From assembly GCA_965262505.1 (NCBI GenBank), contig CBDHFM010000030.1, positions 1,178,001-1,242,000 of the forward strand: DNA of 64,000 nucleotides, given 5' to 3'. The notes beneath the pieces were generated by a model. It searched no databases. It was not told the origin of the DNA and worked only from the letters and a program-made list of their open reading frames with translations. This stretch comes from JACPPO01 sp965262505. Lineage in GTDB: Bacteria; Acidobacteriota; Vicinamibacteria; Vicinamibacterales; UBA2999. The position numbers and the translations under genes are program-made. Positions 59,480 through 64,000 of this stretch are shown piece after piece; position 1 is the first letter of the stretch; the number at the start of each line of letters is the position of its first letter.

Positions 59480-61033
59480 ATGGAATGCATCGGACGCGTG
59501 CGCTGGTCGGCTCCGTTGGTCCTGCTGCTCATCCTCGGCGGCGCCCAGACCGCCGCGCCTCAAGGCGCGTCACCGGCCACCCCTGTTCCCGCCGTCACCG
59601 GCCCGATTCCGGTGACGCCCACGTCGGTTCCGCTGATGGCCTCTAGCGCGCTCCAGACCGTCGTCGACCTGCCGGGGGCCGGCTACGTCGAGGAGGAGTT
59701 TTTCGTGAGCGGCCGCGCCAACGTTTACGACTGGGCGGCGGATGGAGCGCTGAGCGTGAGAACGCCGGACGCACCCTACACCACCCGCATCCTGCTGCGC
59801 CGTCCGGCCGACCCCCAGCGGTTCAGCGGCAATGTCATCGTCGAGATCGCCAACGGCGCGCGGGGCTTCGATTTCAACTTCGCGTGGGGCGTCTCGCATG
59901 ACTACTTCATGGAGAACGGCGATGTATTCGTCGTGCTCACGCTGGCACAGGGAAACCTCGAAGGCCTGAAGGCGTTCGACGCGGTCCGCTACGCGCCGCT
60001 GTCGATGGCCAATCCCACGCCGGACGAGACGTGCGTGTCGGGCAGAGGGGGAGGCCCTCCAACGACGTCGACCTTCGAGGAGGGGCTCCGGTGGGACATT
60101 CTCAGTCAGGTGGCCGCGCTGCTGAAAGCCGCACGTCCCGGTGGGCCGCTGGCGGGATTCAACGTCCAGCGGGCGTACATGACCGCGTACAACCCAGGCG
60201 AGATGCCGACCTACATGTCGGCCATCCATCCGAACGCGAGGCTCGCGAACGGCAGCCCCGTCTATGACGGGTACATTCAGCATCGGCACCCCGGCCCGGT
60301 GCGCATCCGCCGGTGCGGGGCGGCGCCCGCCGCGGACGATCCGCGGCAGACCCTCCGCAACCTGGGCGTACCGCTCATTCGCGTCATGCCGGAAACCGAC
60401 GTGATCCCCCTGTCCCGGTTTCGCCGTGACGACAACGATGCACCGGGCGACCGCTACCGGCTCTACGAGGTCGCCGGGGGGTCTCACGCGGATGGATGGT
60501 TCTATCCCTTCCAGCCGTCGGTCGCGGTGCTCAAGCAAGTCGGCAGCAACTACCCGTATCTGGCCTCCTGGCCGTTCCACAACCAGTGCGAACCCGAGAT
60601 GTTGTTGATGATGACGCCGATCAACACCTACGTACTCGACGCCGCCTTTGCGAACCTCACGCGCTGGGTTCGTGACGGCGTGGCCCCTCCCCGGGCGGCG
60701 CGGATCGAAATTGAGAATGTCGGCACTCCGCAGGCGCGCGTCGTGCGTGACGAGTCCGGCAACGCGGTCGGCGGCGTGCGCACGCCGTACGTGGATGTCC
60801 CGATCGCGACCTACCACACCACCTCGGTGGGTGAGGGGTTCTGCCCCGAGATCGGACACAAGGAGCCGTTCGATTGGGCGCGTCTCAACCGCCTGCATGG
60901 CACGCCGCAGAACTATGCCGCGAAGGTGGCGCAGTCGGTCGATCGGCTGGTGCAGGAGCGCTGGCTGACGGAATCGGATGGCCGGAAGATCAACGCCGAG
61001 GCGGCCTCGGTGGTGATGTCGTCGAGTAACTGA
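59480..61033 (+). CDS. Secreted alpha/beta-hydrolase-domain protein, copy 1 (nucleophile lost)
   Basis: 517 residues, AAGGAGG before the ATG. A signal peptide (PLVLLLILGGAQTAAPQ) is followed by a domain nearly colinear with the next gene: ALQTVVDLPGAGYVEEEFFV, ANVYDWAADG, RILLRRPADPQRFSGNVIVE, WGVSHDYFMENGDVFV, YDGYIQHRHPG and VGGVRTPYVDVPIATY. Where copy 2 has YGTSHGGE (GxSxG elbow) this copy has YMTAYNPGE, so the catalytic Ser is Ala. It may be a non-catalytic partner. The stop overlaps the start of copy 2 (TGATG). Confidence 0.82.
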   Translation: MECIGRVRWSAPLVLLLILGGAQTAAPQGASPATPVPAVTGPIPVTPTSVPLMASSALQTVVDLPGAGYVEEEFFVSGRANVYDWAADGALSVRTPDAPYTTRILLRRPADPQRFSGNVIVEIANGARGFDFNFAWGVSHDYFMENGDVFVVLTLAQGNLEGLKAFDAVRYAPLSMANPTPDETCVSGRGGGPPTTSTFEEGLRWDILSQVAALLKAARPGGPLAGFNVQRAYMTAYNPGEMPTYMSAIHPNARLANGSPVYDGYIQHRHPGPVRIRRCGAAPAADDPRQTLRNLGVPLIRVMPETDVIPLSRFRRDDNDAPGDRYRLYEVAGGSHADGWFYPFQPSVAVLKQVGSNYPYLASWPFHNQCEPEMLLMMTPINTYVLDAAFANLTRWVRDGVAPPRAARIEIENVGTPQARVVRDESGNAVGGVRTPYVDVPIATYHTTSVGEGFCPEIGHKEPFDWARLNRLHGTPQNYAAKVAQSVDRLVQERWLTESDGRKINAEAASVVMSSSN

Positions 61034-62544
61034 TGCGCCTTGTCCTGCTCCTCGTCGCGATGTGCGCCGCCGCGCCAGCCGCCGCACAGAACGTTCCAGC
61101 GGTTGTGCTACCCGACGTCACCGGGCCGATTCCGGCGACGTCGACGTCGTATCCGCTCATGGCGTCGAACACGCTCCAGACCATCGTCGACCTTCCGGGG
61201 GCCGGCTACGTCGAGGAAGAGTTTTTCGTGAGCGGCCGCGCCAACGTCTACGACTGGGCGGCGGACGGCGGCCCGGCTGTGAGGACGCCCAACGCACCCT
61301 ACACCACGCGCATCATGCTGCGGCGTCCTGCCGACCCCCAGCGGTTCAGCGGCAATGTGATCGTCGAGATCGGGAACGTCGGGCGCGGATACGATTTTTC
61401 GTTCACGTGGGGCGTGTCGCACGACTACTTCATCGAAAACGGAGATGCATGGGTCGCGATCACGTATGCACCGGAGAACGTCGAGGCGTTGAAAACGTTC
61501 GACCCGTCGCGATACGCATCGCTCTCGATGGCCAATCCAACGCCGAACGAGCGATGCGCCGCCGGCCCGAACGCCGCCGCCGCACCGGCCCCGATGGAGG
61601 AAGGCCTCAGGTGGGACCTGATCAGCCAGGTGGGCGCCCTGTTGAGGAACGCGCCTCCAGGCGGCCCGCTGGCCGGCTTCGATGTTCAACGCGTCTATGG
61701 GACGTCGCACGGCGGCGAGCTGGCGACGTATATCGCCATCTTCCATCCCCGCGCGAAGCTCGCCAACAACCGGCCGGTCTACGATGGCTACATCCAGCAT
61801 CGGCATCCCGGCCTGACCCGCCTGCGCCAGTGCGGGGCCACGGCCGCCGCGAACCATCCAGGGCAAATCCTTCGGAACGTCGGCGTGCCCGTGATTCGCG
61901 TCGTGTCGCAGACGGATGTGCTGGGCACCTACGCGCGTCGTCGCGAAGACAGCGACGCGCCGGGGGACCGGTACCGGCTCTACGAGATAGCCGGCGCGCC
62001 GCACGCCGACGCGGCGTTCTATCCCTATATCCCTTCGGTGGCGGACCAGGAGAAGACCGGCGCCGAGGGGTTCCTCGCCTCCTGGCCGTTCGCCACCCAG
62101 TGCGAACCCGAGCTGTCGTTGCTGCGGGTTCCGATCATGACCTACGCGCTCGATGCAGCCTTTGCGAACCTGACGCGCTGGGTTCGTGACGGCGTGCCGG
62201 CGCCGCGCGCCGAGCGTGTCGCCGTCGAGAATAGCGGCACACCCGAGGCCCGGGTCGGGCTCGACCAGGTGGGCAATGCGGTCGGGGGCGTGCGAAGTCC
62301 CTTCGTGGACGTCCCGGTGGCCACCTACCGCACGAACTCGGGCGGTCCGGGGCTGTGCAGAAATCTCGCGCACGAAGAGGCGTTCGATTGGGCGCGCCTG
62401 GAAGAGATGTATGGCTCGGCCCGGGACTACGCCACGCAGGTGTCCGAGTCGGTCGACCGCCTGGTTCAGGAACGATGGCTCACCGAGTCGGACGGCCGCA
62501 AGATCAAGGCGGAGGTCGTGGTGCCGTCGACGACGTCGCGCTAG
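61033..62544 (+). CDS. Secreted alpha/beta-hydrolase-domain protein, copy 2
   Basis: 503 residues. Signal peptide MRLVLLLVAMCAAAPAAAQ. Same family as copy 1 over the full length. The nucleophile elbow YGTSHGGEL is intact, so this is the likely active enzyme (esterase/amidase type; substrate unknown). It begins one base inside the stop of copy 1 and is thus cotranslated. It converges with the DUF6152 module on the right, 6 bp from its last gene's stop. Confidence 0.85.
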   Translation: MRLVLLLVAMCAAAPAAAQNVPAVVLPDVTGPIPATSTSYPLMASNTLQTIVDLPGAGYVEEEFFVSGRANVYDWAADGGPAVRTPNAPYTTRIMLRRPADPQRFSGNVIVEIGNVGRGYDFSFTWGVSHDYFIENGDAWVAITYAPENVEALKTFDPSRYASLSMANPTPNERCAAGPNAAAAPAPMEEGLRWDLISQVGALLRNAPPGGPLAGFDVQRVYGTSHGGELATYIAIFHPRAKLANNRPVYDGYIQHRHPGLTRLRQCGATAAANHPGQILRNVGVPVIRVVSQTDVLGTYARRREDSDAPGDRYRLYEIAGAPHADAAFYPYIPSVADQEKTGAEGFLASWPFATQCEPELSLLRVPIMTYALDAAFANLTRWVRDGVPAPRAERVAVENSGTPEARVGLDQVGNAVGGVRSPFVDVPVATYRTNSGGPGLCRNLAHEEAFDWARLEEMYGSARDYATQVSESVDRLVQERWLTESDGRKIKAEVVVPSTTSR

Positions 62545-62550
62545 TGTGAT

Positions 62551-62955
62551 CTAGGGTGACGCGGCTCCTGGCTGCACGACGCCTGAAAACAGCCGGCGTC
62601 CATCGGGCAACGAGATATTCCTCGCGTTAGCGGTCGGGGTGCCGCTGCGCGCCCGAAAGCCTTCGACCGTCACCAGCGTGCCGGGTGCGACGTCGCTCTG
62701 GCGCCATCCGCGCCTGTAGAGCGAGTTCGCACCGCCAAACTCCAGCGCCCAGTTCACCACCTGGCCATCCTCGCCCTGCACGTCGATGTAGATCCATGCG
62801 TGAGGATTCGACCAGCGCACCGACGTGACCGCGCCGGTCAGCGTGACTGGCTTGGTGTCGTCGAACTCGGCCGAGAACGCATGGTGCGCCGCGGCCGGCG
62901 CTACGGCTATCCAGACGATGGCCGTGACGATCACACCGAGTACCTTCAACCTCAT
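62551..62955 (-). CDS. Secreted DUF6152 family protein, paralogue 3
   Basis: 134 residues from ATG 62955. Signal peptide MRLKVLGVIVTAIVWIAVAPAAA, then HHAFSAEFDDTKPVTLTGAV, SNPHAWIYIDV, NWALEFGGANSLYRRGWRQ, VEGFRARSGTPTANA and LPDGRRLF. Last gene of its module, only 4 bp after the preceding GDSRGRWEG-family gene. Confidence 0.87.
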   Translation of the reverse strand: MRLKVLGVIVTAIVWIAVAPAAAHHAFSAEFDDTKPVTLTGAVTSVRWSNPHAWIYIDVQGEDGQVVNWALEFGGANSLYRRGWRQSDVAPGTLVTVEGFRARSGTPTANARNISLPDGRRLFSGVVQPGAASP

Positions 62956-62959
62956 GCGC

Positions 62960-63805
62960 TCACCTCCCACCCTGTGCTTCGGCCGCTTCGGCCCGAGCCG
63001 CGTCCCTGATGTCCTTCAGATGTCGCAGATCCTGGTTGTCCTCAAGACACGCCACTTCGAGCAACTCGCCTGCCTGCCGGTGGAACGGCAGCGCAATCGT
63101 CCACGGGCGTGTGTACACGATCGGATCGGTCACCGTCGCCTCGTAATTGATCGTATCGGCATCGACCGGCGTGAACCGCTCGACGACCTGCTCGGCGTGG
63201 CTGACGATTTCTCCCACCTCGTTCAGCCAGGTCTTGCCGTTCAAGTTCGTCGTCTCGACGACGAGGGTGTCGCCCTCCCAGTGTCCAACCGAGTCACCCT
63301 GCCACAAGCGGACCGTGTCCGGCAGGTGCGTGCGGCGGTTGAGCGCGACCGTGCGCCACGCCATGCGCTCGTGCAGGAAGACCACCGTGTCCGACGTCTG
63401 GAGAATGTGGAAGGGCGCCGGCACGTAGAACGAGCGCGGCACGCCCGCCACGAAGCAATGCGCCGTCGGATCGTCGTATCCCCGCTCCGGCAGCAGGCGG
63501 CTCTCTTGCTCCGCCCTCGCCCACGGCTGGATCGGAAGCTCTCCGTCCGGCGGGTCGATGATGACACCTCGTCCCGGCGGTGTCAGCTCTACCCGGGCGT
63601 GCGGCGCAAGACCGTAATTGGCGCCCCCGCCGTCAGACTGGAAAAACCCGTTGAGGTCGGGCGTGCCGTCGGGCATCCGCCGTATCTCCCCCGGTGGCGG
63701 CGAGTCGGTCGTCGGCGCCTGAGCGGCAGTCGTGATCGAGACGATCGGCACGACCAGCACCGCGGCGAGGGCCGTACGGATCGCAACAGTGACTCGGGTC
63801 GTCAT
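62960..63805 (-). CDS. Secreted GDSRGRWEG-family paralogue (WQGDSVGHWEG variant)
   Basis: 281 residues from ATG 63805, overlapping the upstream gene's stop (ATGA). Signal peptide (IRTALAAVLVVPIVSITTAAQ), then MPDGTPDLNGFFQSDGG, LPIQPWARAEQESRLL, CFVAGVPRSFYVPAPFHILQ, WQGDSVGHWEGDTLVVET, KTWLNEVGEIVSHAEQVVE, DADTINYEATVTDPIVYTRP. Function unknown. Same architecture as 46506-47282. Confidence 0.8.
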   Translation of the reverse strand: MTTRVTVAIRTALAAVLVVPIVSITTAAQAPTTDSPPPGEIRRMPDGTPDLNGFFQSDGGGANYGLAPHARVELTPPGRGVIIDPPDGELPIQPWARAEQESRLLPERGYDDPTAHCFVAGVPRSFYVPAPFHILQTSDTVVFLHERMAWRTVALNRRTHLPDTVRLWQGDSVGHWEGDTLVVETTNLNGKTWLNEVGEIVSHAEQVVERFTPVDADTINYEATVTDPIVYTRPWTIALPFHRQAGELLEVACLEDNQDLRHLKDIRDAARAEAAEAQGGR

Positions 63806-64000
63806 CTTCCTGGCTCCGGGTACCACGTTCGCGGCTCTCTCTCGAAGTCGCCGCTGGCTTCTTCCGCTTCCGCCTGGCACTGGTATTCGAGTAACCGGTC
63901 CATGTCCTTGTGCCTGTAGAGCGACATGCCGATCGTCCACGGCCGGGTGAAGACGTTCGGATCCTCGATCGTGACCTCGTACCGAAGCGCATCCGCATCG
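63802..64000 (-). CDS. C-terminus of a further GDSRGRWEG-family paralogue (partial)
   Basis: The gene enters from the right edge. The visible 65 codons read DADALRYEVTIEDPNVFTRP, then WTIGMSLYRHKDMDRLLEYQCQ split over two blocks, and end REPRTWYPEPGR at TGA, overlapping the next gene's ATG. It matches the family's last part (DADTIxYEATIxDPxVFTRPW). Its start lies outside the window. Confidence 0.75.
   Translation of the reverse strand, partial: DADALRYEVTIEDPNVFTRPWTIGMSLYRHKDMDRLLEYQCQAEAEEASGDFEREPRTWYPEPGR

Noticed and set aside
1..64000. CRISPR arrays, tRNA or rRNA genes
   Set aside because: No regularly spaced direct repeats and no cloverleaf or rRNA signature were recognised by eye.

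Overview
The window is GC-rich, densely coded DNA that looks like the chromosome of an Acidobacteriota-type soil bacterium, possibly Vicinamibacteria. That guess rests on secreted DUF6152 proteins, repeated secreted proteins with a GDSRGRWEGDTLVV-type motif, tails ending NWFEELKRLVPxN, a DUF4440 protein, many secreted MBL-fold and M16 enzymes and a UbiD-family protein. No rRNA, tRNA or CRISPR was seen.

Layout. 1-3831: a coupled operon of unknown function whose central gene is split by an IS256-type and an IS3-type element. 3864-5956: an ISAzo13 fragment and an IS630 element carrying a LexA-like passenger gene. 5956-20060: an ordinary chromosomal block (UbiD-like decarboxylase, ettA, phosphoesterase, small secreted proteins, MBL hydrolase, M16 protease, dut, dinB, tandem cyclophilin, rsgA). 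20325-45565: an island crowded with insertion sequences, where an arylsulfotransferase, a Tat-exported amidase and a small secreted protein are interrupted, gene tails are stranded next to elements, and a short dispersed repeat recurs. Inside it an intact minus-strand operon (frc, ketopantoate-reductase-like, FAH-family, MBL) survives. 45639-53491: a DUF6152 module, an atypical Nramp-like transporter, a hydratase-like enzyme, malate synthase and a TauE/SafE exporter. 53811-56906: a promoter, a structured leader ending in an intrinsic terminator, then cysD-cysN-cysH for sulfate assimilation. 57173-64000: a serine hydrolase, an FHA protein, a tandem pair of alpha/beta-hydrolase-domain proteins and a second DUF6152 module.

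Mobile elements. Twelve elements or fragments of six families are present: IS256, IS3 (two types), IS630 (two copies, inverted), IS1182-like (three copies of two types), ISAzo13 (two full copies and one fragment) and IS30. Copies within a family appear nearly identical. Four host genes are interrupted, yet removing each element plus one target duplication rejoins the reading frame exactly, so the insertions look recent. The most unusual element is the IS630: its transposase and a stand-alone LexA-type winged-helix gene are divergent, their start codons overlap in a 14-bp near-palindrome, and the passenger's stop codon is completed by the target TA outside the element.

Genes working together: cysDNH activates and reduces sulfate next to a TauE-type exporter; the frc operon suggests CoA-linked organic acid turnover; the DUF6152 modules pair one small secreted protein with two larger secreted paralogues of unknown function.
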